This document shows positions 1-7,708 of a stretch of DNA of 64,000 bases, piece after piece; position 1 is the stretch's first letter, and every line of letters starts with the position of its first letter. The DNA comes from CAYNZP01 sp964401835 (GTDB lineage Bacteria; Planctomycetota; Phycisphaerae; SM23-33), in the NCBI GenBank assembly GCA_964401835.1, contig CAYNZP010000003.1, forward strand, positions 1 to 64,000, written 5' to 3'. A program made the position numbers and the translations under genes. The notes beneath the pieces are model-generated. The model saw nothing but the letters and a program-made list of their open reading frames with translations, made no database searches and had not been told where the DNA came from.

Positions 1-1
1 G

Positions 2-397
2 ATAGATTTCCTTCTCGATGGATATCCAGAGCTGCACAGATATTTCCTGCAGGAACACGAGTTGCTCTCAGTTTTGGATACGCTCTCGTTGCCCTGGAAA
101 TCACTGGTAATTATTTCTGCGGTTGTGCTTGCGCCACTGACCGAGGAAATCTTTTTCAGAGGCATGGTTCAATCCGGCTTGAGAAAATTATTCAAAAGCC
201 CTTGGACAGCGGTCATTTTCTCGTCAGCTTTCTTCGCACTTGTGCATATCCCCTATTGGCGGTCAATGCCCGCACTTTTCGCCCTTTCCGTAGCGATAGG
301 ATATAACTACGAGCGATGTGGAAGGATTTATCCAGCCATACTGATGCACGCCATATTCAATGCGGCGCAGATAACGATTTGGCTTTACGCGAGCTGA
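2..397 (+). CDS. CPBP family intramembrane metalloprotease (3' part)
   Basis: This is the C-terminal part of a CPBP (CAAX-protease/Abi-type) membrane protease. The frame is open to the left edge, so the start lies outside the window. Numbering from the TTG at position 62, the family signature EE-x3-R is visible (Glu28, Glu29, Arg33 in TEEIFFRG). It is followed by the second-motif histidine His62 (ALVHIPYW) and a third His-x3-Asn motif (LMHAIFN). These residues form the metal site inside a bundle of hydrophobic helices, which are evident here. Family members cleave prenylated or other membrane proteins; the substrate cannot be told from sequence. The visible piece holds the whole catalytic core, so the missing part is the N-terminal membrane region. 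The family call is strong and the role unknown. Confidence 0.85.
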   Translation: MDFLLDGYPELHRYFLQEHELLSVLDTLSLPWKSLVIISAVVLAPLTEEIFFRGMVQSGLRKLFKSPWTAVIFSSAFFALVHIPYWRSMPALFALSVAIGYNYERCGRIYPAILMHAIFNAAQITIWLYAS

Positions 398-902
398 ACT
401 CCCCCATTTTTTCCCTCCATAAGCGCAAAAAAAAGACCGTGTGTACGATCGCCTGCGGGCCAGCATTGCTAAAATTAATCCAAACAGCAAAATACCCACT
501 GCACAACAACCGTCCAACGGTCCCTTCCCTCACTTCTAGTTCACTACGTCCTCCCGGTGGTCCTCCAACCTCCGGCTTCCGCTTTCTTCGCGGGGTAAAT
601 CAGGCAAAGAGCGACGAGCTCAGTCCGAAATAACAGCTTGAGCGTTGCCATCAAGTCGAACTCCAACGAACTTAAAATTAATATTAAATTAGGTTACTAA
701 ATTTGTCAAGAAACAATGCCCAATATGCCGAATATTAATAAATTATCAACACTTCCCAACAAAAGTCTTACGCGCCTGTTTACCGCAGCCAAACGCATCG
801 CTCAAGCAAACACAATCTCTTTTCAGCTAAGCAGTTAAGGCAAGAAGAAATTGTTGTCTATCTAAAAGAAATCCAATAATTCCTTTCTAATTCCTTTCAA
901 AA
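398..902. other. Intergenic stretch, no gene seen
   Basis: About 500 bases separate the CPBP protease gene from the convergent flavodoxin gene. The left half is GC-rich and pyrimidine-biased, and the right half is AT-rich. A minus-strand reading frame at 263-517 has one hydrophobic stretch, but it overlaps the conserved end of the protease and has no ribosome-binding site, so I do not call it. No tRNA, clear hairpin terminator or repeat was seen. Confidence 0.5.
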
Positions 903-1382
903 TCAACCATGAAGCTTGACAGCAAGTTCGGCGATGAGTTTTCCATGGGCATGGCACCATTTTTCTGCCCTTTTATCAACGTCTGGCACGGCTACCGGGC
1001 CGTAATGGTCGCCTTTGGGACAACCTTGAACGACCATTCCATGAATGAGCATCGCCTTTAAGATATCCATTACTGTCGTCTCGTTTCCCCCGCCGACATT
1101 TGCGGCACTCGAAAAAGCACCTCCCACCTTGCCGTTTAGTTTGGTATGAATGGCGATACTCTCATCTATGAGTTTTTTCATCTCGGCAGCCATGGAGCCG
1201 TAATATGTAGGCGAGCCCATCACAATCGCGTCGTAGCCGAGTAGGTCCTGGGCATTGACATCTGCGATTTTCTTAACTTCGACCTCAACTCCATCGACCT
1301 GTTTGGCACCTTCGGCAATTGTATTGGCCATCTTCTCGGTGTGTCCACTTCGGCTGTAATAGCAAATAAGCATCTTGGCCAT
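903..1382 (-). CDS. Flavodoxin / NAD(P)H-dependent oxidoreductase family protein
   Basis: This 159-residue cytoplasmic flavodoxin-fold protein should bind FMN and carry electrons or reduce quinones. The N-terminal strand and phosphate-binding loop YYSRSGHTEKMA (residues 8-19) is the flavodoxin FMN-phosphate loop. GSPTYYGSMAAEMK (around 57-70) matches the second flavin loop of WrbA-like proteins, and the Gly-rich stretch near residues 87-100 fits the third. Length is normal for a short-chain flavodoxin or WrbA-like protein. AAGGAG lies 7 bases before the ATG, fixing the start. The gene is divergent from the SpoIIE phosphatase gene, with about 110 bases between. The electron partner is unknown. 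Confidence 0.85.
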   Translation of the reverse strand: MAKMLICYYSRSGHTEKMANTIAEGAKQVDGVEVEVKKIADVNAQDLLGYDAIVMGSPTYYGSMAAEMKKLIDESIAIHTKLNGKVGGAFSSAANVGGGNETTVMDILKAMLIHGMVVQGCPKGDHYGPVAVPDVDKRAEKWCHAHGKLIAELAVKLHG

Positions 1383-1493
1383 GAATTGCTCCTTATTTTA
1401 AGATTCACATGAATATTATACGGAAGCTCGGGTGGAGACAATTTTTCCTTCAAGACTTCGTGAACTTTGCAACCTATTTGGTAAACTATCGCC

Positions 1494-3632
1494 ATGAAGA
1501 TAAGGGGAAAGCTTTTAATATTGCTATTGGCCATTTCTCTAGCGCCATTGATTGTTGCAGAGGCCCTGCACCGTGTCTCGACTCGACGTCTTGGAAGTGA
1601 TCTCGCTTCAAACTCGCGGCAAATGCTCACAGAAAAGGCCGGCACCCAACTCCAGGACCTTGTTAATAATTACGAAAGAATCCTCAATCGTGACCAGCAG
1701 ATCCTGGAATTATCCTTAAAAATCCAGGCAAATGAAGTTCAGGGTCGGCTGGCAGGGGAAGTTCCCGAAAATCCTGCCATTTTTCTTTCCAAAGACTACG
1801 ATGAAGGAACAAATCTTCCTTCAGGCATGCAGGCGTCAGAAAAACACTTCCGCCCTGACGAGGAAGGAAAACTCGCGCCTATCCAGGTCACATATGACCA
1901 GCAGGTTTTTTTTATCGCAGAAGGCGTTGACCCGGAAAAAATAGCTGCCGAAATGGCCAGGCTTTCGACTATGCCCCAAGTGTACAGGTCGCTCTACCAG
2001 CAGCGGCCGAAAATAATGTACTGGCAGTACACGTCGATGGAGTCCGGTTTTCATACCTCCTATCCCGGCCATGGCGGATATCCAGAAGATTACGACCATC
2101 GCAAAAGGAAATGGTACAACTGGGCGAAGCAGGCGGGTGAGCTAACCTGGCTGCCACCTTTGACGGAAGTTTCGACGCAAACCATCCAGTTGGGACTGGC
2201 AATGCCGGTCTATTACCCCGGCGGAGAATTTGCAGGCGTAACAGCTATCGACGTACCGTTGCTCAGTGTTCTGGAAGAAATAAAATTGCCCCGCCAGTGG
2301 GCTCAAGATGCGTGGATTATGCACGTCATTCCAGGGGATGAAGAAACAGGAACCCTCGGCCAACTGATAGTTCTTGCCGACCGCAGCTACCACGGCAGGT
2401 CTGAACACTGGCGGCTACATCCTGAGTGGAAGCAGCTAAAAGCTGACAACGAAGCTGGGTTGGAAGAGTTGAAAACTCTGGCGATGGGCGGCGAGTCCGG
2501 AGTAATGCGCATGCCCTACCAAGGCAGAGACGCGTTCTGGGCCTTCGGAGCCGGCAAAGCCGACCAGGAAGCCTTTCCCATAGTTATTATCCCCTACGAT
2601 CTTATAGTTGCAGAAGCTAACTCAACTGAACAATACGTCTGGGGGCGAACCATCCAGGGCTTGAAAAACACCGGCTTTGTGATGCTGAGTGTTTTTGTGA
2701 CTGTTTTATTTGTCGCGATGGTAACTTCCCGCCGCGTTACAGAACCCATTCGTCAGGTAACCCAAGCCGGCAGGAAACTCGCACGCGGCGATTACGATGT
2801 CAGCGTCGATATTCGAACCGGCGATGAACTGCAGGAACTTGGCGAGGTTTTCAACGACACCGGCCCGAAGCTGCGGGAGCGCGAAAAGATGAAACGCTCG
2901 CTCGAGCTGGCAATGGAAGTGCAGCAAAACCTCTTGCCTGAAGGCCCGCCAAAGCTGAAGGGATTTGACATCGCCGGAAAGAGCGTCTATTGCGATGAGA
3001 CGGGCGGAGATTATTACGACTTTATAGACGTAGTAGAACTTGGCGAGAACAAGCTGGGGGTAGCAGTCGGCGATATCACGGGACATGGCATTGGAGCAGC
3101 CTTGCTGATGGCCTCTGCACGTGGCGTTCTTCGCTCGCATGCGGGAAGATATGGAACAAATCTCGGAGAACTTTTTAACGCATTGAATATCCACCTGGTG
3201 CGTGATACCGGCGAAGCCAGGTTTTTGACTCTCTTTTATGGCATAATCGATGCCGACCAAAACACATTTTGCTGGGCCTCCGGTGGACACGACCCGCCAT
3301 ACTGGCTGCAGCGAAAGACAAGTCAAATAGATGAACTCGAATCTCCCGGCGGGATACCCCTTGGCATTCTCGAAGAAGCCACTTACAGCCAGGGCGGACC
3401 TGTCGAGCTTTCCAGCGGCGATGTAATAGTCATCGGAACAGATGGCATATGGGAAGCTGCCAACCCAGCCGGAGAAATGTTTGGCAAAGCCCGACTAAAA
3501 GATGTCCTCAAGGTCAATCAGGACGAATCAGCCGAGGAAATTCGCACCGCCATCATCGACTCCGTTGCCGAATTCCGCCAGACCGCCCCGCAACTGGACG
3601 ACATAACGCTTGTTGTAATAAAGGCTGAGTAA
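1494..3632 (+). CDS. Membrane PP2C/SpoIIE-type serine phosphatase with Cache-like sensor and HAMP
   Basis: This is a 712-residue RsbU-like signalling phosphatase. A membrane helix (about 6-23) is followed by a long extracytoplasmic Cache-like region (about 35-390) containing the HRKRKWYNWAKQ segment typical of dCache domains. A second membrane helix (about 393-411), a HAMP linker (411-465) and a C-terminal SpoIIE/PP2C domain (about 470-712) follow. Metal-binding motifs are present: GGDYYDF (504-510), GDITGHG (526-532) and GTDGIWEA near the end. Such proteins dephosphorylate anti-anti-sigma (STAS) proteins in partner-switching pathways; no STAS or anti-sigma gene is adjacent, so the target is unknown. 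No clear ribosome-binding site precedes the ATG. The region between helices would sense a periplasmic ligand. Confidence 0.88.
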   Translation: MKIRGKLLILLLAISLAPLIVAEALHRVSTRRLGSDLASNSRQMLTEKAGTQLQDLVNNYERILNRDQQILELSLKIQANEVQGRLAGEVPENPAIFLSKDYDEGTNLPSGMQASEKHFRPDEEGKLAPIQVTYDQQVFFIAEGVDPEKIAAEMARLSTMPQVYRSLYQQRPKIMYWQYTSMESGFHTSYPGHGGYPEDYDHRKRKWYNWAKQAGELTWLPPLTEVSTQTIQLGLAMPVYYPGGEFAGVTAIDVPLLSVLEEIKLPRQWAQDAWIMHVIPGDEETGTLGQLIVLADRSYHGRSEHWRLHPEWKQLKADNEAGLEELKTLAMGGESGVMRMPYQGRDAFWAFGAGKADQEAFPIVIIPYDLIVAEANSTEQYVWGRTIQGLKNTGFVMLSVFVTVLFVAMVTSRRVTEPIRQVTQAGRKLARGDYDVSVDIRTGDELQELGEVFNDTGPKLREREKMKRSLELAMEVQQNLLPEGPPKLKGFDIAGKSVYCDETGGDYYDFIDVVELGENKLGVAVGDITGHGIGAALLMASARGVLRSHAGRYGTNLGELFNALNIHLVRDTGEARFLTLFYGIIDADQNTFCWASGGHDPPYWLQRKTSQIDELESPGGIPLGILEEATYSQGGPVELSSGDVIVIGTDGIWEAANPAGEMFGKARLKDVLKVNQDESAEEIRTAIIDSVAEFRQTAPQLDDITLVVIKAE

Positions 3633-3689
3633 TTGCAGAAGAATTGTAAAAAAATTCTGCTCTAGTCTGGTTGTTTTGGCCGCCTGCAC

Positions 3690-3718
3690 TTGACCCCAAC
3701 CAAATGCTATGCTAAAAA
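3690..3718 (+). promoter_or_regulatory. Putative sigma-70 promoter of tRNA-Ala
   Basis: TTGACC at 3690-3695 is separated by 17 bases from TAAAAA at 3713-3718. The predicted start of transcription falls about 40 bases before the tRNA. The -35 is good and the -10 weak. Confidence 0.4.
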
Positions 3719-3764
3719 GATGACTTACGAGTTATCGCAAATAGACAACTGCGATACTCAAGTC

Positions 3765-3837
3765 GGGGCCGTAGCGCAGCTGGGAGCGCGTCTGCATGGC
3801 ATGCAGAAGGTCCGGGGTTCGAATCCCCGCGGCTCCA
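3765..3837 (+). tRNA. tRNA-Ala (anticodon GGC)
   Basis: The cloverleaf folds by eye. The acceptor stem GGGGCCG pairs with CGGCTCC (one G-U), the D-arm is GTAGCGCAGCTGGGAGCGC, and the anticodon loop ATGGCAT is closed by CTGC/GCAG. The T-arm is CGGGGTTCGAATCCCCG. The anticodon GGC reads alanine GCC/GCU codons. The discriminator is A and the CCA end is not encoded. A strong hairpin terminator follows 10 bases downstream. Confidence 0.93.
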
Positions 3838-3846
3838 TAAAACGAG

Positions 3847-3880
3847 AAGGCAGACATTCAAACGGATGTCTGCCTTTTTT
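3847..3880 (+). terminator. Rho-independent terminator after tRNA-Ala
   Basis: AAGGCAGACAT pairs perfectly with ATGTCTGCCTT around an 8-base loop and runs into a T tract. Read on the other strand it could also end transcripts arriving from the ispE side. Confidence 0.88.
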
Positions 3881-3897
3881 ATTGGAATTTACAGAAA

Positions 3898-3965
3898 AGT
3901 TTAGAATGGGTTTTGGGTCACAACGACACAATCTGCTCTTTGGTCTTCGGGTATTTCAGCAAAAA
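3898..3965 (-). repeat. Partial second copy of the ispE 3' end (left bracket of an insertion)
   Basis: This 68-base stretch aligns with 5542-5609, the last 21-22 codons and stop of ispE, at about 85% identity by eye. On the minus strand it reads FFAEIPEDQRADCVVVTQNPF and then a stop, against IFAELLEDLRADCVIVTQNPF in the intact gene. Similarity ends abruptly near position 3966. It is therefore a detached, divergent ispE tail lying beside the terminator and tRNA-Ala. The simplest reading is that the DNA between the two copies (about 1.6 kb) was inserted at the end of ispE and brought or restored a replacement tail. Confidence 0.8.
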
Positions 3966-4040
3966 AAACGCCGGGCGACCCTTGGACGGTGTCGAATATT
4001 CCCAAATGCCGGAGGCGAAGGAGTGAAAGGCGCCCCGGAA

Positions 4041-4613
4041 CTAGAATTTGTGGCTGACAGTGAAAGCAAGCTTCCGTTTAGTACGCTTGCCGTTGCTATA
4101 CAATATCACAAGATCAACTTCCCAGTTGCCATCGTTCACTTCGGTCTGAAGTAGGATATCCATGTAGAGATAAAATTTCTGGTCGCTACCAACCCATGCG
4201 GGTGGCGGGATGGACTCAGTCGATTCCCTAGAAATCTGACCAGCCTCGCAGATATACAGGACTGTGCTAAGCGGTTCTTTTATCGCTTGGCGCTCACCAT
4301 TGCGACGTACGGTCTTCGCTTGTACTTTGGTAATATAAGCCGCAGACCCACCAATATTCTTTATCAGCGTACTGTCATGATTCACTATCAATATCTTTTG
4401 AAGGCTCTCACTACGTCTGTCATTATGGCGTTTCAGCCTTGCATTAGTTTGAAGCTGCAGTTTAGGACGCCTCCAAATAATTTCCCATCTCCACTGAGCG
4501 AGGACCGCCGCCAGTGTTAAAAGTGCAATTACTCCCACACAGAGGCCGATCCAATCGGTTGTTTGAAGCCCAGACGATAAGTCAATAGGCATGGTTGTTG
4601 GAACTATTGCCAT
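4041..4613 (-). CDS. Hypothetical single-pass membrane protein
   Basis: This 190-residue protein is of no family I recognise. One membrane helix lies at about residues 21-41 (IGLCVGVIALLTLAAVLAQW) and is followed by basic residues (RRPK), so the remaining roughly 145 residues are probably cytoplasmic. They look beta-rich and contain no catalytic motif that I can see. The start is uncertain: the first ATG has no clear ribosome-binding site and Met8 is an alternative. It lies about 105 bases downstream of the HEPN-like gene on the same strand, and both genes sit between the two ispE tails, so it is probably cargo of the same insertion. Membrane proteins paired with HEPN proteins are known in defence loci, but any role here is inference. 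Confidence 0.6.
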   Translation of the reverse strand: MAIVPTTMPIDLSSGLQTTDWIGLCVGVIALLTLAAVLAQWRWEIIWRRPKLQLQTNARLKRHNDRRSESLQKILIVNHDSTLIKNIGGSAAYITKVQAKTVRRNGERQAIKEPLSTVLYICEAGQISRESTESIPPPAWVGSDQKFYLYMDILLQTEVNDGNWEVDLVILYSNGKRTKRKLAFTVSHKF

Positions 4614-4719
4614 GAGTGTGACTTATACACTCAAAAAAGCCTTATTGCAAGTTTAACAGGCTACTTCTTACCTTGAGGGCGGAAGCTAGCTATTTGACAA
4701 TTGAGACGCGATGGGCGAA

Positions 4720-5442
4720 TCAGTTATCAGGCAAATCTATAGGTTTGTCCTCAATATAGAAGTGATCGGAAAAAACGTTCTCTGGTATAAAAGTCGGAAG
4801 TAAAATAGCTACCTTCACCGCTGTATTATAGGCCCAGCAAGCAACCTTTTTCGTAGATACTATGTTTATCGATGGCGAAGGAGGTGAACCTTCTTTTTCC
4901 TCGGAGATCAACCCCTTGGACAGCAGTCTTCCAAGTATCACACGTCCACTTCTTTTCGGTATAATGCTTTTCTCTGAGCCCTTGTATTGGACCATTCTTT
5001 CGACACTTTCTGTGTGAACCAACCAATTGCGAAGACCCGTGAGAAGTTTAAAGTCACTGAAAGGTTCCTTTTTCCAGTCGAGACGTTTTTGTTTGAACAC
5101 CAAACTTATCATGTCGTATTTTGCATGAAGGGGGACGTTCCACTTCTGGCCCACACTGAGATGAGCCAAGTCTGCAAGAGTTGATAATGTTTTTTCTTCC
5201 TCTTGAGTATAAGGAACGATGTCTTCCCCATGAGGCGGTTCCATCCAATACTTGGCGGTTAATAGAATGTCATTAATACATGCTTCTAGGAAAGTATGAG
5301 AAAAAAAGACAGAAACAAGAGGGTCCAATGGCCTTGAACAATGAGTGCAAGCTTCTTTTGCGACATGCAGAAGTTGGAATGTTCCATGAATAGTTCCCCA
5401 GTTTTCTAACTCTTCCTTAGTTGTTTTTTTGGGTCTTTGCAT
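4720..5442 (-). CDS. HEPN-like domain protein (putative ribonuclease/Abi type)
   Basis: This is a 240-residue cytoplasmic protein, mainly alpha-helical. Two features suggest a HEPN-like fold: a helix with the pattern FFSHTFLEACINDILL (about 46-61), as in RiboL-PSP or Abi HEPN proteins, and RNWLVH (138-143), which fits the catalytic Arg-x(4-6)-His motif with the usual polar residue after Arg. HEPN proteins often act as RNases in toxin-antitoxin, abortive-infection or CRISPR-linked systems. A CTHC pair (32-35) could bind metal, but no second pair is obvious. GGGAGC precedes the ATG by about 10 bases. The gene lies inside the ispE-bracketed insertion with the membrane-protein gene downstream. 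The family call is moderate and the function is not shown. Confidence 0.6.
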   Translation of the reverse strand: MQRPKKTTKEELENWGTIHGTFQLLHVAKEACTHCSRPLDPLVSVFFSHTFLEACINDILLTAKYWMEPPHGEDIVPYTQEEEKTLSTLADLAHLSVGQKWNVPLHAKYDMISLVFKQKRLDWKKEPFSDFKLLTGLRNWLVHTESVERMVQYKGSEKSIIPKRSGRVILGRLLSKGLISEEKEGSPPSPSINIVSTKKVACWAYNTAVKVAILLPTFIPENVFSDHFYIEDKPIDLPDN

Positions 5443-5541
5443 GTGGTTTTTTGCTCCCCAGTATCAAAAGTATCCCATAGCTTCTCAAAATTTTAACAAA
5501 AAGGTAACAAATAAGCATGGATGTAAAATTCTATATCGGAG

Positions 5542-5609
5542 AGTTTAGAAAGGATTTTGGGTCACAATGACACAGTCAGCTCTTAAGTCTTCGAGTAATT
5601 CAGCAAAAA
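5542..5609 (-). repeat. ispE 3' end within the intact gene (right bracket of the insertion)
   Basis: This is the partner of the copy at 3898-3965. It covers the last codons of the intact ispE reading frame and its stop. The two copies are direct repeats in the same orientation, about 1.64 kb apart, with roughly ten mismatches over the first 66 positions. Confidence 0.8.
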
Positions 5610-6459
5610 TCTTCCGCACTTCTACCTCGCTGTCACAAAGAACAAACATCGCGCTGCCGCTGCCGGTCATCGATACTGCAACGCCAAGACACCCCGCGAG
5701 CCTGCTTAAATAATCGCCAAGCTCACCGCATACGACCTTTGCCGGCCTGGTGAGTTGGTTAATGAGCTTATCCCGGAATTGGGAAGGTGGATTTTTCGCC
5801 AGAAAATCCGCATCCAGCTGCGGGGGCTTCTCTATCGCCTGCGAATCGTACTCCTTATAAACGCTGGCAGTAGCGCAGGAAAATTCCGGCAGGAAAAGGA
5901 TAGCGAAAAAGTCGTGAATCTCGGCTTGCTGGATTATCTCGCCCCTGCCGGTAACTCGACAAGACGGTGGTCCCAGAAACAGCGGAACGTCGCTTCCAAG
6001 CTCAGCAGCCATTTCTAACAGCTGCTCGGAAGGAACGCCAAGGTTCCAAAGTTCGTTCAAGCCGTAAAGCACCGCAGCAGCGTCAGAAGAACCTCCGCCA
6101 AGTCCCTTGCCCGGTGGGATTTTTTTTATAAGCGAGATGTCCGCTCCAGCTATTTCTCGTCCATCGGCCAATAACATTGCGGCGCGCAGGGCCAGGTTGT
6201 TGTCATCGCTTCCGCAATCCGCACCACTACAACCAAGCCGGATTTGCCCATCATTACGAAGCTGAATGTCAATCTGGTCGTAGAATGCTATCTTGGAAAT
6301 ATACGAATCCACCCCATGGAAGCCGTCTTCCCGCACCGGAGAAACCAAGAGATTAAGGTTTATTTTTGCGGGAGCCCACAGCCGCAGGCCGTTGTCAATC
6401 TTTTCGGACCGCTGCTGGGGTTTGAGGGTTTGGAAACCAATTGAAGAACCATCAGGCAT
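5545..6459 (-). CDS. ispE: 4-diphosphocytidyl-2-C-methyl-D-erythritol kinase
   Basis: IspE phosphorylates CDP-methylerythritol with ATP in the MEP isoprenoid pathway. The 304-residue protein has the N-terminal APAKINLNL motif with Lys32, the GHMP-kinase ATP loop PPGKGLGGGSSDAA (115-128), Asp157 in LGSDVPLFL, and the C-terminal GHMP motif MTGSGSAMF. It starts with about 20 extra residues before the usual N-terminus; the ATG has no clear ribosome-binding site, but no better in-frame start was seen. Its last 21 codons are duplicated at 3898-3965, so the 3' end may have been replaced during an insertion. All catalytic motifs are intact. Confidence 0.93.
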   Translation of the reverse strand: MPDGSSIGFQTLKPQQRSEKIDNGLRLWAPAKINLNLLVSPVREDGFHGVDSYISKIAFYDQIDIQLRNDGQIRLGCSGADCGSDDNNLALRAAMLLADGREIAGADISLIKKIPPGKGLGGGSSDAAAVLYGLNELWNLGVPSEQLLEMAAELGSDVPLFLGPPSCRVTGRGEIIQQAEIHDFFAILFLPEFSCATASVYKEYDSQAIEKPPQLDADFLAKNPPSQFRDKLINQLTRPAKVVCGELGDYLSRLAGCLGVAVSMTGSGSAMFVLCDSEVEVRKIFAELLEDLRADCVIVTQNPF

Positions 6460-6654
6460 GGAGGCAATGATAATGCCTGATGAGTTTCTTGGAAACCAAA
6501 AGCTTTCAAAAGATTATTATTCTCGAAAGTCCTTGAAAACCAGTTTCCCGGGGCGCATGTTAACTGCTCTCCCCTGTCACGTTTTGAGCTTTACACCGTC
6601 GAGCCACGCTTAAGGGCCTGATATGACTTATGAATTAGCCCTTTCTGCCCGTCC

Positions 6655-6864
6655 TTAAGCAAGGTTCAGGTTATTGCCCGAACTTCCGCTCTCGAACAAC
6701 GGCTGCCCATTTTCGACACGCTTGGCGTAAAATTCAAGATTTGCCTCTTTACGCCTTACAGCTTCCATGTCGCGCTCGTTTTCACCATTTAGATTCAAAC
6801 GACTTGGGCGATACGCGCGTACACTCCGGCCTCCATCTGCAATCATCGCGTCCCTCCGCGACAT
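6655..6864 (-). CDS. Small hypothetical protein
   Basis: A 69-residue basic and charged protein is predicted from ATG 6864 (MSRRDAMIADGG and onward). The frame stays open upstream to 6960. A strong AAGGAGGT motif lies about 20 bases before this ATG, too far for ideal use, so a non-ATG start such as ATT at 6873 is possible. The sequence is hydrophilic with Arg/Glu/Asn-rich helices and no signal peptide. I recognise no family. It lies between the 91-residue gene and ispE on the same strand and could share their transcript. Confidence 0.45.
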   Translation of the reverse strand: MSRRDAMIADGGRSVRAYRPSRLNLNGENERDMEAVRRKEANLEFYAKRVENGQPLFESGSSGNNLNLA

Positions 6865-6970
6865 TACTACAATGAAAAGCCAATGACCTCCTTGTCGTGA
6901 ACTCCTACGACGTGAACTACTAGTGATATTGTGGGGGAAAAAGGTTTGCAAGTTCAACAAAAAAATCTAA

Positions 6971-7246
6971 TTATTTATCAGACTTGGGTTTGCTTTTGGG
7001 GTGCAGGATGTTCATTTCACAGTCATGAGCGATTTCAAGAAACTCTTGTTTTTCAAGTTCTTCCAGTTGTTTGCCCTTGGAGTCCAGCTTCTCGTTGAAT
7101 TTGACGCACTTTTCCTGCATCAACTCGTGAGTATCATGAGACCCACCCACCAGATGAAAATTCTTGCCTTTCGTAACGCGAACTTCGCCGTCTTCGTTAT
7201 CGAGGCCAAGACCCAGTAATGAGGCTTTTTTGTCCTGAGGAACCAA
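6971..7246 (-). CDS. Small conserved-looking hypothetical protein
   Basis: This 91-residue protein starts at TTG 7246, 7 bases after AGGAG, which supports the start. It has a compact N-terminal part (GLGLDNEDGEVRVTKGKNF) and a long charged helix likely to be a coiled coil (about residues 40-75, KFNEKLDSKGKQLEELEKQEF). There are single Cys residues at about 47 and 76 and no signal or membrane segment. I do not know a function. It lies between the tRNA pair and ispE, on the same strand as both. Confidence 0.65.
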   Translation of the reverse strand: MVPQDKKASLLGLGLDNEDGEVRVTKGKNFHLVGGSHDTHELMQEKCVKFNEKLDSKGKQLEELEKQEFLEIAHDCEMNILHPKSKPKSDK

Positions 7247-7394
7247 AATCCAACTCCTGCAAGATTAAACAAACAACAAATGCGAGACACTAATGGCCTC
7301 TTCCATATTCCATTATATCGTAAAGGAATCCTTTTTTGAACCAGCCAAAATAGAGGTCAAAATCCAGGAATTCCCTCCGGAATACAAGGAATAA

Positions 7395-7467
7395 TGGGCC
7401 CTCGAGGATTCGAACCTCGGACCAATAGATTATGAGTCTACTGCTCTAACCGCTGAGCTAAGGGCCC
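7395..7467 (-). tRNA. tRNA-Ile2 (anticodon CAT, lysidine type)
   Basis: The minus strand folds into a 73-base cloverleaf with acceptor GGGCCCT/AGGGCCC, D-arm TAGCTCAGCGGTTAGAGCA, anticodon loop CTCATAA, and T-arm with GGTTCGAATCC. CAT anticodons belong to initiator Met, elongator Met or Ile2. The C4-G69 and C5-G68 pairs, which are known TilS determinants, and the overall match to the E. coli ileX layout favour Ile2. TilS is encoded about 3.3 kb away. Elongator Met remains possible. The CCA end is not encoded. Confidence 0.8.
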
Positions 7468-7480
7468 TGCTGCCATTAAC

Positions 7481-7554
7481 TGGGCGTGACAGGACTCGAA
7501 CCTGTGACTTCTTCCTTGTAAGGGAAGCGCTCTAGCCATCTGAGCTACACGCCC
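7481..7554 (-). tRNA. tRNA-Val (anticodon TAC)
   Basis: The 74-base minus-strand cloverleaf has acceptor GGGCGTG/CACGCCC, D-arm TAGCTCAGATGGCTAGAGC, anticodon loop CTTACAA and T-arm CAGGTTCGAGTCCTG. The TAC anticodon reads valine. It is first in a two-tRNA transcript, 13 bases ahead of tRNA-Ile2. Confidence 0.93.
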
Positions 7555-7568
7555 GAAAACATCGCAAA

Positions 7569-7596
7569 AGTATACAGCGTCAGATAAAAAATGCAA
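7569..7596 (-). promoter_or_regulatory. Sigma-70 type promoter of the tRNA-Val/tRNA-Ile2 transcript
   Basis: On the minus strand, TTGCAT (7591-7596) is followed after 16 bases by TATACT (7569-7574). The -10 lies 14 bases before the mature tRNA-Val end, as is common for stable RNA genes. Confidence 0.6.
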
Positions 7597-7634
7597 TGGA
7601 TGTAATAACCCAGTTAAAATTATACGGTAAATAA

Positions 7635-7667
7635 AAAATGAGCGGTAAAAGAATTACCGCTCATTTT
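7635..7667 (-). terminator. Terminator of the sigma factor gene
   Basis: AAAATGAGCGGTAA and TTACCGCTCATTTT pair perfectly (14 bp) around a 5-base loop. On the minus strand the stem is followed by a T-rich tail, about 40 bases after the sigma factor stop. Confidence 0.85.
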
Positions 7668-7708
7668 GCGAAGGCCGTTAGCCTCGCTAATGGTCCCCCG
7701 ACCACTTA

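Noticed and set aside
263..517. Minus-strand 84-residue frame with a hydrophobic stretch
   Set aside because: It overlaps the conserved end of the CPBP protease, has no ribosome-binding site and no family features.
7395..7467. tRNA-Met elongator as the identity of the CAT tRNA
   Set aside because: The acceptor-stem C4-G69/C5-G68 pairs and overall layout match Ile2, and tilS is close. Met is kept as a lower-probability alternative.
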